The notes: a model not told the origin generated them from the sequence alone. A stretch of DNA of 64,000 bases from Arthrobacter_B sp038069765 (GCF_038069765.1 NZ_JBBPFS010000007.1:115897-179896); one strand, 5' to 3'; shown: positions 34,553-43,362, counted from the stretch's first letter. Numbers and translations are program-made.

Positions 34553-36133
34553 CTAGGAGCAGACCTTGTCCTCGGACGGAACCGTGCCGTCGATGAAGTA
34601 GTCGTCCACCGTGTCGGCGATGCACTCGTCTCCGCGGCCGTAGGCGGTATGCCCTTCGCCTTCCCAGGTGACGAGGGTAGCGGAATCCAGCTGTTCGGCG
34701 AGGGAGACGGACCACTCATAGGGTGTGGCCGGATCTCCGGTGGTTCCGATAACCAGCAGGTCATCGGCACCGGAAGCGTGAATCTCGTGCGGTTCGTTCA
34801 CCGCGTCATAAGGCCAGGCCTCGCAGGTGATGCCGCCGTAGCCCAGATACTTCCCGAGGGTGGGGGATGCCTTTTCCAGTTCTTCGGCATCACTGCGCAT
34901 CTGCTGATCGTCGCTGGTCATCGGATAGTCCAGGCAGTTGATGGCGCTGAAGACCACGGTGCTGTTGGACGCGTAGGTTCCGTCAGGATCCCGGTCGGCA
35001 CTGAGGTCGGCCAGCCGCAGCATGAGCGACGGATCCCCCTGCAGGGCGGCCTCGAGGGCCTGGGTCAGCACGGGCCAGTTCTGGTCGTTGTACAGCGGCA
35101 GAATGAAGCCGCTGACGAAGGTGGAGACCGTTACCATCCGGCCGTCCTTCGCGGTCATCGGACTCGCTTCCACCGAGGCGATCAGCGCACGGATGGTCTC
35201 GATGGCCTGCTCCGGCGTGCCGGACAGGGGGCAGCTGCCGGAGGACAGGCAATCCTCGACATACGCCCGGATGGCCTTTTCGAAGCCTTCCGCCTGGCCC
35301 AGCGTGATTTCCTCGTTGCTCGCCGCCGGATCGAGTCCGCCGTCCAGCACCATTCGACCCACGGTCTCGGGGAACAGCTCGGCGTAGGTCGCTCCGAGGA
35401 AGGTTCCGTAGGAGAAGCCCAGGTAATTCAGTTTTTCATCACCGGCAACGGCACGCAGGATATCCATGTCCCGGGCCGCGCTCTCGGTGTCCACAAACCC
35501 CAAAACCGGTCCGGAGTTTTTGGCGCATTTGTCCGCGAGTTCCTGGGCGCTGGCCCGGGAAGCGGCAAGGCCGGCCGGGGTGGAGGGGTCCAGATACTCG
35601 GACCGCTCCTCATCCAGCTCTTCGTCGGTCAGGCACTGAACGGGTGTGGAACGGCCGACGCCGCGGGGATCGAAACCGAGAAAATTGAAGTTCTCCCGGA
35701 GCCGGTCGGTGGTGATTCCCTGCAGGTTCTCGCTGACGGCGTCATACCCTGAGCCGCCGGGGCCGCCGGGATTGACGAGGATGGTCCCCTGCGCGCTGCC
35801 GTCGGACTCGGCGAGGATGACAGCGAGGTCAATGCTCTCCCCGCCGGGATCCGCATAGTTCATCGGCACCTCCACCGTGGCGCACCGGAACTGGTCGGCG
35901 ACGCCGGCTTCACATCCGCCCCAGCTAACCTCCTGGCTGTAGTAGGGCAGCAGGTCCTCGGGGACGTCGCCGATGACCTCCGCCGCGGCGGATGAGGTGG
36001 TGCCGGCTTGCGGCGCGGCACTGGTTTCCTCCGCCGGGTTCTCACCGGTGCAGGCGGTCATGCCGGCAAGCACGACGACGGCGGACGCTGCAGCCAGCGC
36101 GAGTCGGGGGAAGCGGCGGCTGGCTGGGGTCAT
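34553..36133 (-). CDS. alpha/beta hydrolase lipoprotein, tripeptidyl aminopeptidase-like (S33)
   Basis: A secreted, lipid-anchored peptidase of 526 aa. The lipobox LAGMTAC gives Cys28 as the lipidated residue. The oxyanion motif is VNPGGPGGSG, the nucleophile Ser lies in GFSYGTFLGATYAELFP (about residue 237), the acid is in IGTTGDPATPYEW and the His in GEGHTAYGRGDECIADTVDDYF, the conserved TAP C-terminal domain. This matches mycobacterial CaeA/Hip1- and Streptomyces tripeptidyl aminopeptidase-type enzymes. ATG at 36133 has AGGAG five bases upstream. Its substrate may be peptide or ester. Confidence 0.92.
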   Translation of the reverse strand: MTPASRRFPRLALAAASAVVVLAGMTACTGENPAEETSAAPQAGTTSSAAAEVIGDVPEDLLPYYSQEVSWGGCEAGVADQFRCATVEVPMNYADPGGESIDLAVILAESDGSAQGTILVNPGGPGGSGYDAVSENLQGITTDRLRENFNFLGFDPRGVGRSTPVQCLTDEELDEERSEYLDPSTPAGLAASRASAQELADKCAKNSGPVLGFVDTESAARDMDILRAVAGDEKLNYLGFSYGTFLGATYAELFPETVGRMVLDGGLDPAASNEEITLGQAEGFEKAIRAYVEDCLSSGSCPLSGTPEQAIETIRALIASVEASPMTAKDGRMVTVSTFVSGFILPLYNDQNWPVLTQALEAALQGDPSLMLRLADLSADRDPDGTYASNSTVVFSAINCLDYPMTSDDQQMRSDAEELEKASPTLGKYLGYGGITCEAWPYDAVNEPHEIHASGADDLLVIGTTGDPATPYEWSVSLAEQLDSATLVTWEGEGHTAYGRGDECIADTVDDYFIDGTVPSEDKVCS

Positions 36134-36193
36134 CGTTGCTCCTGGTGGCAATGGGTGTTTTTGGGGAAGCGGCCGGGGCATGGCCGGACACCG

Positions 36194-37336
36194 TTATAAC
36201 AGGCTAACCGCCATGGCCTCGATGGCCAGCAGCGGGGCCACGTTCGTGGAGACCAGACGCCGCCGGACCACGTTTATTTCTTCCATGCGCAGCAGCGTCT
36301 GTTCCGGTGAGCCGTGCGAGGCGTATTCGGTCAGTTCCCGGCGCAGGTTCTCGTTCACCAGGCTGTCCCCGCTGCCGAGCTGGAGCATCAGGACATCGCG
36401 GTAGAAGGACAGCAAGTCCGTGAGCGCCCGGTCAAAGTAGTCATTCTTGGACCGTTTCGCCCGGCGCACCTGGTCCTCTTCCAAGCGTTTCACCTGGCTG
36501 CGGATGGCCGGGGGAACGGTGCCGGTTTCGGGTGCACCGAGCGAGGCCAGCAGCGACCGGCGTTCAGCGGCGTCGCGCTGTTCAAAGGAACTGGTGGCTT
36601 CGGCTTCGGCCAGGGCCACCAGATCGGCGGCAGCCTTCATGGCTCCGCTGACGTTGCGCAGGGACAGCGGCAGCCGCACGATGGACTCGCGCCGGCTGCG
36701 GGCACCCTCGTCGGTGGCCAGCCGCTTGGCGATGCCGATGTGGCTCTGCGCGGCCCGGGCCGCGTCGCGGGCAACATCGGGGTCGATGCCGTCCCGGCGG
36801 ACCAGGAGCTCGGCCACATCCTCCACCGGAGGCAGGCGCAGGCTGACCGCCCGGCAGCGCGAACGGATGGTGACCAGAACGTCACCGGGGCTGGGAGCGC
36901 ACAGCAGCCAGATGGTCCGCGGCGGCGGTTCTTCGATGGCTTTGAGCAGCACGTTGGTGCTGCGTTCCTGCATGCGGTCGGCGTCTTCGACAATGATGAC
37001 GCGCCAGCGGCCGGTGGAGGGCTTGTCCTGGGCTTTGCGCACCAGCTCGCGCGCCTCCACGATGCTGATCGTCACCTTTTCCGTGGTGACGGAGGTGACG
37101 TCGGCGTGGGAACCGGCCAGCGCCGTGCGGCAGGCCTTGCATTCTCCGCAGCCGCGTGCGGCCGGATCAGGCTGGTCACAGAGCAGCGCAGCGGCAAAAG
37201 CGCGGGCCGCGTTGGACCGGCCGGAGCCCGGCGGGCCGGTGAACAGCCAGGCATGGTTGGGGGTGGACTGCGCGGCTCCGCGCCGCAGCTGGTCCACTAC
37301 CGGGTCCTGGCCCTGCAGGTCGTCCCAGACGCTCAC
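36194..37336 (-). CDS. holB: DNA polymerase III subunit delta'
   Basis: The clamp-loader subunit delta', 380 aa. The AAA+ core carries a degenerate P-loop, GPPGSGRSN (Lys replaced by Arg), in keeping with a non-ATPase delta' subunit. A four-cysteine zinc site is present (C in ALLCDQP, then GCGECKAC). The sensor region has IIVEDADRMQERSTNVLLKA and IEEPPPRTIWLL, and SRCRAVSLRLP. GTG at 37336 overlaps the tmk stop by 4 bases (GTGA), so translation is coupled to tmk, the usual actinobacterial arrangement. The upstream extension of the open frame is tmk read in another frame. Confidence 0.95.
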   Translation of the reverse strand: MSVWDDLQGQDPVVDQLRRGAAQSTPNHAWLFTGPPGSGRSNAARAFAAALLCDQPDPAARGCGECKACRTALAGSHADVTSVTTEKVTISIVEARELVRKAQDKPSTGRWRVIIVEDADRMQERSTNVLLKAIEEPPPRTIWLLCAPSPGDVLVTIRSRCRAVSLRLPPVEDVAELLVRRDGIDPDVARDAARAAQSHIGIAKRLATDEGARSRRESIVRLPLSLRNVSGAMKAAADLVALAEAEATSSFEQRDAAERRSLLASLGAPETGTVPPAIRSQVKRLEEDQVRRAKRSKNDYFDRALTDLLSFYRDVLMLQLGSGDSLVNENLRRELTEYASHGSPEQTLLRMEEINVVRRRLVSTNVAPLLAIEAMAVSLL

Positions 37337-37983
37337 GGCAGCAGCTCCTGAACCCGGGCCAGGATGGCCTCCGCCAGTTCGTCCACAGGCCGGCCGGCGT
37401 CGAGCACCAGGTAGCGCGCGGGATCGTTCCGGGCCTGTTCCAGGAAAGCCCTGCGGATGCGCAGGTGGAAGGTATCGGGTTCGGATTCGAGCCGGTCTTC
37501 CTGTGCCTGGTGAGCGGTGCGCCGCAGCCGGCCCTGTTCGGGATCGACATCCAGCAGCACGGTGAGGTCCGGCGAATAACCCTCGGTGGCCCAGACGTTC
37601 AGCTGCCGGACCTCGTCGGTGCCCAGGGAACGCCCCGAGCCCTGGTAGGCCACGGAACTGTCGATATAGCGGTCGCACACGACCACATCTCCGCGTTCCA
37701 CGGCCGGCCGGATTACCTGCGCCACATGGGCGGCCCGGGACGCCGCGAAAATCAGGGCCTCGGTGCGGGCGTCAATCTCCCCGTTGCCGTGTTCCAGCAC
37801 CAGCGAGCGCAGTTGCTCGCCCACCGGGGTTCCTCCCGGCTCGCGCGTGCGGACAACTGTCCGGCCCGCTGCTTCCAGCGCCGCAGTGAGCTCTTGGGCC
37901 TGGGTGGACTTGCCGGCTCCGTCGCCGCCTTCGAACGTAATGAACAGGCCGGCAGGGCGGGCGGGGGAATTGGAAATACTCAC
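37333..37983 (-). CDS. tmk: thymidylate kinase
   Basis: Phosphorylates dTMP to dTDP for DNA synthesis, 216 aa. The P-loop is FEGGDGAGKSTQ (residues 18-29), the DRY motif reads VVCDRYIDSSVAYQGSGR and the lid region is RLRRTAHQAQEDRLE. GTG at 37983 has GGCGGG upstream. It is coupled to holB downstream and preceded by a possible 55-aa ORF 13 bases upstream. Confidence 0.96.
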   Translation of the reverse strand: MSISNSPARPAGLFITFEGGDGAGKSTQAQELTAALEAAGRTVVRTREPGGTPVGEQLRSLVLEHGNGEIDARTEALIFAASRAAHVAQVIRPAVERGDVVVCDRYIDSSVAYQGSGRSLGTDEVRQLNVWATEGYSPDLTVLLDVDPEQGRLRRTAHQAQEDRLESEPDTFHLRIRRAFLEQARNDPARYLVLDAGRPVDELAEAILARVQELLP

Positions 37984-37996
37984 CCGCCTAGCCTAC

Positions 37997-38164
37997 CTAG
38001 TTCGGCTGGGAAGCCGTTGCCGCCGGGGCCTGCTCCAAGGGCCCGGCGAGTTGGCTGAGGAGATCCGAAAGGGCTGCGCTGCGCCGGGCAGCCACGCGGG
38101 CATACTGATCCGCCACGGAAGTCAGCGAAGAGCCAAGGGCCCCGCCCAGCTCGGTCGAATTCAC
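37997..38164 (-). CDS. candidate 55-aa ORF directly upstream of tmk
   Basis: It opens at GTG 38164 and stops 13 bases before the tmk start, in the same direction. The product begins VNSTELGGAL and contains a strong amphipathic helix (SVADQYARVAARRSAALSDL), with a Pro/Ala-rich end. About three-quarters of third codon positions are G or C, lower than strong genes here but above random. No clear ribosome binding site (CGCGGG). It may be a real small protein, or the end of a decayed longer gene, as an in-frame stop lies just upstream. No family is recognised. Confidence 0.35.
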   Translation of the reverse strand: MNSTELGGALGSSLTSVADQYARVAARRSAALSDLLSQLAGPLEQAPAATASQPN

Positions 38165-38357
38165 CCCGCGTGCGGCGTGGAATCAGTCCCCTGTGTGTAC
38201 ACACCCGCGAGCGCCCGCCTACCGTGAAGTAGGTGGGCTGACGGCAAAGCCGGAGCAGTGTCCGGTTCGTCCGGGCATCACACAAGCGGCCACAGCAGCG
38301 CGGGCGGCGAACGGGGCACTCGCCCGCCGGCCATCCTCTCCGGAAAGAAGCGAGCCC

Positions 38358-39119
38358 ATGAGTGCTCCACCAACACCCCCTGCCGGCGTGCAGTATGTGT
38401 ACAAGCATCCGGAGGTCATCCGGTTTCCGCTGATGGAACAGCCGTTCATCGGCTTCCTGCTCGCCTTCACCGCCGGGCTGCTCAACGCCTGGACGCTGGC
38501 CCATGCAGACACCTTCGCCACCGTCCAGTCCGGCAACGTGGTTTCCAGCGGCTTTTACCTGGTGGACGGAGACTGGGGAAGGTTCGTGCCGGCCATAGTC
38601 TCCGTGCTGTGTTTCGGGGTGGGATCCGCGCTGTCCGGGGTCCTGATGACGGCCTTCCTGCGCAGCGGCAGGTCTTTTACCCCCGGCATGCTGTTCTCCC
38701 TGTTTGCCCTCCTTGTCATCGGTACCCTGCTGGCGGCGCTGACCGACCTGGATCCACGGTTCATCGCGTACGGCGTGAGCTTCGTGGCCGGCGGCATGGG
38801 TAATTCCTTCCACAAGAACCACGGCATGCTCTACGGCGCCGTGGCCGTGACGTTTGTGGTGCAGATGGCCTTCAACTTCCTGATGCAGGCCGCATTCTCC
38901 AGGAAGGGGATCAACGGCGAACCCAATCTCTTCTGGTCGGGGCTCTTCTTCCTGGTGCTGCTCGGCTTTGCGGGAGGCGGCGGGATCGGGTTCGTGCTGG
39001 ACCTGTGGTTCAACGGGGCGTCCATAGCTTTCGCTGCGGTGCTGATGCTGGTCCTGGCGATCGTCTCGCTCCGGCAGCCCGGCGACCCGGACCCGACGCC
39101 CGGCGGCAAGTTCGTCTAG
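38358..39119 (+). CDS. DUF1275 (YoaK-like) membrane protein
   Basis: A 253-aa membrane protein with about six helices. The family signature is seen in GFLLAFTAGLLNAWTLAHAD, then TFATVQSGNVVSSGFYLVDG, where TG/SGN and the charged FATVQ region are conserved in YoaK/DUF1275. Another typical block is SFVAGGMGNSFHK. The ATG at 38358 follows a weak GAAAG site; the open frame upstream is non-coding. Biochemical function is unknown in this family; the protein is likely a transporter-like membrane protein. Confidence 0.88.
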   Translation: MSAPPTPPAGVQYVYKHPEVIRFPLMEQPFIGFLLAFTAGLLNAWTLAHADTFATVQSGNVVSSGFYLVDGDWGRFVPAIVSVLCFGVGSALSGVLMTAFLRSGRSFTPGMLFSLFALLVIGTLLAALTDLDPRFIAYGVSFVAGGMGNSFHKNHGMLYGAVAVTFVVQMAFNFLMQAAFSRKGINGEPNLFWSGLFFLVLLGFAGGGGIGFVLDLWFNGASIAFAAVLMLVLAIVSLRQPGDPDPTPGGKFV

Positions 39120-39188
39120 AGCGCCGTGCAGGGAACCCGCGGGAACGACACAATGGCACGTGTTTCCGCCGCGCACTAGGCTGTTTCA

Positions 39189-40367
39189 ATGACCCCTGAG
39201 CCGAACTCCCATTCCGCCAACCTCGCCCGTGAGACTGTCGCCGTATCGGCCGGCAGGCCGGAGCGGGGACCCGATGCTCCGGTCAATCCGCCGATCGTGC
39301 TTTCCTCCACTTTCCAGGGCGCGGGTACCCCCGCCAGCGGCGAGCGCGTGTACGGCCGCTTTTCCAACCCCACCTGGGATCCGTTTGAAGCGGCGCTGTC
39401 CGAGCTCGAAGGTGCCGCGCTTCCTGCGCTGGTCTATTCCTCCGGGCTGGCGGCGGTGGCGGCCGCTCTTTCCCTGATTCCCCTCGGCGGAATCCTGGTG
39501 ATGCCGCGGCACAGCTACCAGGGCTCGCTGCTGCTGGCGGAGGAAGAGGCTGCCAACGGGCGGTTTACCGTCCGCACCGTGGACATCGCCGATACCGATG
39601 CAGTGACGGCCGCCCTGCGCGGGTCCGGCACAGAAGAGGCAGACTCCCGTCCGGCCAGCATGCTGTGGGTGGAGAGTCCCACCAACCCCATGCTCGAGGT
39701 TGCCGAAATCGAGACCCTGGCTTCCGCCGCCCACGACGTCGGTGCGCTGGTTGTCGCAGACAACACCTTCTCCACTCCCATGGTGACCCGCCCGCTGGAG
39801 CTCGGAGCCGACGTCGTCCTCCACTCGGTGACCAAGTATCTGGCCGGACATTCGGACGTGGTTCTCGGCGCACTGGCCACCTCCAGCGAGGAACTGCGGA
39901 CCCGCCTGCACAGCTACCGGTCACTGCACGGGGCCGTGGGCGGTCCGTTTGAGGTGTGGCTGGCACTGCGCGGCCTGCGGACCCTGGCACTGCGCGTGGA
40001 GCGCTCGCAGGCCACGGCGGGAATCCTGGCGGAGCGGCTGCTTGTGCACCCGGCGGTGGAGGCCGTCCGCTATCCGGGGCTGCCCGGCGACCCGGGGCAT
40101 GAGCGGGCCGCAAAGCAGATGGACGGCTTCGGGTCGATTCTCTGCATCGAAGTTGCCGGCGGGGCGGCTGCGGCGCAGGCCGTGGCCGAGAACGTGCGTC
40201 TGTGGCTGCCGGCCACGTCGCTGGGCGGAGTGGAATCACTGATCGAGCGCCGCCGCCGCCAGCCGGCGGAGCCGCAGTCCGTTCCGGAGAACCTGCTGCG
40301 GCTTTCGGTGGGCATCGAGCACGCCGAGGACCTCTGGGCCGACCTCGCCCAGGCCTTGGCACGGTAG
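39189..40367 (+). CDS. metB: PLP-dependent trans-sulfuration enzyme (cystathionine gamma-synthase-like)
   Basis: A Cys/Met metabolism PLP enzyme of 392 aa. The substrate loop is YGRFSNPTWDPFE, the PLP phosphate-binding stretch YSSGLAAVAAAL, the PLP Asp is in VVADNTFSTPM and the Schiff-base lysine in LHSVTKYLAGHSDVV. Cystathionine gamma-synthase, cystathionine gamma-lyase and O-acetylhomoserine sulfhydrylase share these motifs, so the exact reaction (synthesis toward methionine, or lyase) is uncertain. ATG at 39189. The DUF2516 gene follows 9 bases later. Confidence 0.88.
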   Translation: MTPEPNSHSANLARETVAVSAGRPERGPDAPVNPPIVLSSTFQGAGTPASGERVYGRFSNPTWDPFEAALSELEGAALPALVYSSGLAAVAAALSLIPLGGILVMPRHSYQGSLLLAEEEAANGRFTVRTVDIADTDAVTAALRGSGTEEADSRPASMLWVESPTNPMLEVAEIETLASAAHDVGALVVADNTFSTPMVTRPLELGADVVLHSVTKYLAGHSDVVLGALATSSEELRTRLHSYRSLHGAVGGPFEVWLALRGLRTLALRVERSQATAGILAERLLVHPAVEAVRYPGLPGDPGHERAAKQMDGFGSILCIEVAGGAAAAQAVAENVRLWLPATSLGGVESLIERRRRQPAEPQSVPENLLRLSVGIEHAEDLWADLAQALAR

Positions 40368-40376
40368 GCTGAAACA

Positions 40377-40697
40377 GTGATTTACGTCTTCCTCCTCGAG
40401 CCGCTGTTCTACCGGGCCCTCGGCCTGGCCACGCTGGTGATTGCGCTCTGGGCGTTTTCCGATGCCGTACGGCGCAAGCCTGCGATTTTTGAGGCCACCG
40501 GCAAACGGACCAAGGGCTTCTGGATGGGCATGACCGGAGCTGCGACTGCCGTGGGCATCCTCGGTACGCTGAGCCCCGGCTCCCTGCTGCCGTTTACCCT
40601 AGCGGGACTCGTGGCGGCCTGCGTTTACCTGGCTGACGTCAAGCCCTCAGTCAGCGGCACCGGCCGGGGATCTTCCGGACCCTACGGCCGCTGGTAG
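40377..40697 (+). CDS. DUF2516 family membrane protein
   Basis: A 106-aa protein with three predicted helices (about 8-25, 50-68 and 70-86), an actinobacteria-restricted DUF2516 pattern: LALRALGLATLVIALWAFSD-type first helix (here FYRALGLATLVIALWAFSD), RRKPAIFEATGKRTKGFW, and LAACVYLADVKP-like third. It starts at GTG 40377, nine bases after the upstream enzyme, and is probably in the same operon. The function of the family is unknown. Confidence 0.85.
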   Translation: MIYVFLLEPLFYRALGLATLVIALWAFSDAVRRKPAIFEATGKRTKGFWMGMTGAATAVGILGTLSPGSLLPFTLAGLVAACVYLADVKPSVSGTGRGSSGPYGRW

Positions 40698-40712
40698 CCG
40701 GTTCAGGCCGGT

Positions 40713-41474
40713 TCAGGCCGGTGCGACGGCGTCCCAGGCCACGGTGATCTCGCCCAGGCGCCACCGCGCGGGGCCGGTCAGCAGCGGCCACCCCGCAGCG
40801 CGCAGGGCCGCGCACATGGCCAGCCAGCGCTGCCGGTTGCCGTAGGAAGCCTGCGGAGCGGCCTGGATCCACGCGGTGTCCATGGCCTGAAGCAGGGCAT
40901 GGACTTTTTCGCCCGGAACATTGCGGTGGATCAGCGCCTTGGGCAGCCGCTCGGCCACATCAGAGGGCAGCACAAACGCGCCGAACCGCAGTGAAATGCT
41001 CAGCGACAGCGGACCGCCGGAGTCCAGCTCCACCCACGTTGAGCGGCGGCCGATTTCATCACACGTCCCGTCAACGAAAATCCCGCCGTCAGCCAGCCGG
41101 GACCGAACCATATCCCAGTGAGCCCCGTACTCGTCCTCGGAATACTGCCGCAGCACATTGAACGCGCGGACCATGACCGGCCGGCGCCCGTCCACCGGCA
41201 GCTCGAAACCGCCCTGCCGGAAGGACAGCCCGTTCCGTTCCAGCGCCTTCGCCGAGCGGACGCGCACGGGGTCGATCTCGATGCCCACGACGTCGACATC
41301 CGGACGGATGCGGCCAAGCCTGGTGTGGAGTTCGACGGCGGTGGTGGGAGCGGCGCCGTAGCCAAGGTCAACGATGAGGGGATCTGCGGCTCGCCGCAGC
41401 CGCCAGCCCTGCGGACCGGCCAGCCAGCGGTCCACGCGCCGGAGCCTATTAGGGTTTGTAGTGCCCCTGGTCAC
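40713..41474 (-). CDS. class I SAM-dependent methyltransferase-like protein
   Basis: A 253-aa protein. The SAM motif I reads LIVDLGYGAAPTTAVEL, where the usual GxGxG is GYGAAP, a pattern kept in this actinobacterial family; the acidic strand-2 end is GIEIDPVRV. The conserved start TRGTTNPNRLRRVDRWL follows the chosen GTG at 41474, which has AGGA just upstream; TTG at 41507 is a longer option without a binding site. The substrate is unknown. It converges with the DUF2516 gene. Confidence 0.8.
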   Translation of the reverse strand: MTRGTTNPNRLRRVDRWLAGPQGWRLRRAADPLIVDLGYGAAPTTAVELHTRLGRIRPDVDVVGIEIDPVRVRSAKALERNGLSFRQGGFELPVDGRRPVMVRAFNVLRQYSEDEYGAHWDMVRSRLADGGIFVDGTCDEIGRRSTWVELDSGGPLSLSISLRFGAFVLPSDVAERLPKALIHRNVPGEKVHALLQAMDTAWIQAAPQASYGNRQRWLAMCAALRAAGWPLLTGPARWRLGEITVAWDAVAPA

Positions 41475-41674
41475 ATTTCCTACGGGTTTTTGCGGTTTTT
41501 GCACCAAACAATGTTACTGGCCGGGCGGTGTGCCTCAGGACGCGGACCTCGCGGGCTGCATGAGGGGCACCGCTGACGGACGTGCGCGGGACTGTTCTGC
41601 GGGAACGGCATGCAGGCATCCGCAGCGGGCCGCCGGCCTGCCCCGGCGCCGGGTCCTCCGTTACCATGACATAT

Positions 41675-42427
41675 ATGACTTACAAACTGATCCTTCTGCG
41701 CCACGGCCAGAGCGAATGGAATGAAAAGAACCTGTTCACCGGCTGGGTGGACGTGGATCTGACGGACCTTGGCCGGGCCGAGGCCCTCCGCGGCGGCGAG
41801 CTGCTGGTGGAAGCCGACATCCTGCCCGACATCCTGTACACCTCGCGTCTCCAGCGGGCCATCAATACGGCCAACATTGCCCTGGGGGCCGCGGACCGCA
41901 TCTGGATCGACGTGAAGCGCAGCTGGCGCCTGAACGAGCGGCACTACGGTGCGCTCCAGGGCAAGGACAAGGCGCAGACCCTCGCGGAGTACGGCGAGGA
42001 GCAGTTCATGCTGTGGCGCCGTTCCTACGACACCCCGCCGCCGCCCCTGCCCGACGACAGCGACTTCTCCCAGGCGCACGATCCCCGGTATGCGGATCTG
42101 GCGCAGGATGAACTGCCCCGGACCGAGTGCCTCAAGGACGTCCTGGAGCGTTTCCTGCCGTACTGGGAATCCGACATTTCCCAGGACATCAAGTCCGGCA
42201 AGACGGTGATGATCGCAGCGCACGGCAACTCCCTGCGCGCGCTGGTCAAGCACCTGGACGGCATCAGCGACGCCGATATCGCCGCCGTGAACATCCCCAC
42301 CGGCATTCCGCTGGTTTACGAACTGGATGAGGATCTCAAGCCCGTGAAGGCCGGCGGCACCTACCTGGATCCGGAAGCTGCAGCAGCGTCTATCCAGGCT
42401 GTGGCCAATCAGGGCAAAAAGAAGTAG
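41675..42427 (+). CDS. gpmA: 2,3-bisphosphoglycerate-dependent phosphoglycerate mutase
   Basis: Interconverts 3- and 2-phosphoglycerate in glycolysis, 250 aa. The phosphohistidine is in LLRHGQSEWNEKNLFTGWVD (RHG, residues 9-11), and the second catalytic His is in IAAHGNSLRALVKHLDG. The segment RSYDTPPPPL and its surrounds match dPGM type. ATG at 41675 is the family start; ATG at 41666 (three codons earlier) is also possible. There is no good Shine-Dalgarno, so the message may be nearly leaderless. A strong terminator follows. Confidence 0.95.
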   Translation: MTYKLILLRHGQSEWNEKNLFTGWVDVDLTDLGRAEALRGGELLVEADILPDILYTSRLQRAINTANIALGAADRIWIDVKRSWRLNERHYGALQGKDKAQTLAEYGEEQFMLWRRSYDTPPPPLPDDSDFSQAHDPRYADLAQDELPRTECLKDVLERFLPYWESDISQDIKSGKTVMIAAHGNSLRALVKHLDGISDADIAAVNIPTGIPLVYELDEDLKPVKAGGTYLDPEAAAASIQAVANQGKKK

Positions 42428-42450
42428 CGTCCGTCCCGGTACGGTCGAGG

Positions 42451-42496
42451 CATAACAGGAAAGGGCGGCCCCGTGGGGCCGCCCTTTCCTGTTATG
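42451..42496. terminator. bidirectional terminator between gpmA and phoU
   Basis: A 20-bp perfect stem (left arm starts CATAACAGGAAAGGGC) with a 6-base CCGTGG loop; arms carry T- and A-rich ends on both sides, so it can stop both convergent genes. Confidence 0.85.
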
Positions 42497-42517
42497 CCTG
42501 TTCCTTCCGCCGGGCGC

Positions 42518-43180
42518 CTACCGGCTGGACTCGGACAGTGGCTGCCATTCCCCGGTGACCAGGTAGTTCACCTTGCGCGTCACGGAAACCCCGTGGTCTG
42601 CAAAGCGTTCGAAGTAGCGGCTCGCCAAAGTCAGGTCCACCGTGCTGACCGCGGACACCTGCCAGTCAGGAGCGGCCACGGCCTTGAAAACACCCGCATG
42701 CAGCTCGTTGATGCGGGAATTGCAGGCGTAAATCTCGGTGCTCAGATCCAGGTTGCGCGTCTCCAGGAGTTCTGTCAGCAGCTCTGAAATACGGATATCC
42801 AGGCGCGCCATTTCGCTGAACGTGTCCACCATCGGTTCGGGAACAACCTGTTCGGGGTACCGCAGGCGTGCCAGCTGGGCAATATGGCGGGCGAGGTCGC
42901 CCATCCGTTCCAGCGATGCGCTCATTCGCAGTGATCCCACGATCATCCGCAGGTCGCTGGCGACGGGGCCCTGCAGCGCGAGGATGTCGATGGCACGCTC
43001 GTCGAGGTCATTCTGGAGGAAATCAATCCGCGCATCGGCGGCGATGACGTCCTGCGCCAGCTCGGTGTCCGCACCTTCGAAGGCGAGGGTGGCTTTCTGC
43101 ATCGCTTCGGTGACGAGCTCGGAAATCTGGGTCAGCTCTTCGCCAATCTGATGAAGCTCGGCTTGAAAAACCTTACGCAC
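42518..43180 (-). CDS. phoU: phosphate signalling protein PhoU
   Basis: A cytoplasmic regulator of the phosphate (Pst) system and its two-component kinase, 220 aa. Two repeats of the three-helix PhoU domain are visible, with the metal-binding pattern E-x-x-x-D around DLRMIVGSLRMSASLERMGD and again near SRYFERFADHGVSVTRKV. GTG at 43180 gives the usual start RKVFQAELHQIGEE and has AAAGGA six bases upstream; the GTG at 43195 is not needed. It is divergent from senX3-regX3 and shares PHO-like repeats with it. Confidence 0.95.
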   Translation of the reverse strand: MRKVFQAELHQIGEELTQISELVTEAMQKATLAFEGADTELAQDVIAADARIDFLQNDLDERAIDILALQGPVASDLRMIVGSLRMSASLERMGDLARHIAQLARLRYPEQVVPEPMVDTFSEMARLDIRISELLTELLETRNLDLSTEIYACNSRINELHAGVFKAVAAPDWQVSAVSTVDLTLASRYFERFADHGVSVTRKVNYLVTGEWQPLSESSR

Positions 43181-43258
43181 TTCGGGTCCTTTCACTTGTA
43201 CAGCACTCGTCCAACGTCCCTTAGCTGCCTGTCACAGCCGCATTGGCAGGATTTCAGC

Positions 43259-43302
43259 AGCGGGTTAACCGTTGGGCATCTTCAGATGAACGTTAGTTTA
43301 AC
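43259..43302 (-). promoter_or_regulatory. PHO-box-like 11-nt direct repeat array between phoU and senX3
   Basis: On the minus strand four units start GTTAAAC, GTTCATC, GATGCCC and GTTAACC, each exactly 11 bases after the last (positions 43302, 43291, 43280, 43269). Three of four keep the GTT-ACC-type frame of actinobacterial PHO boxes. The array is 60 bases from the senX3 start and 78 from phoU, so it can control both. Autoregulation by RegX3 is inferred. Confidence 0.55.
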
Positions 43303-43362
43303 GCGGGGACTTATGCCACCGCGGGTCACCCCGGGGCCCGGCCGTCAGCCTAAGCTAGGAGA

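Noticed and set aside
37980..39176. 398-residue minus-strand open frame
   Set aside because: It runs through the DUF1275 gene and its upstream region; His/Glu-rich shadow composition and no ribosome binding site. Only the short other-frame ORF at 37997-38164 is kept as a candidate.
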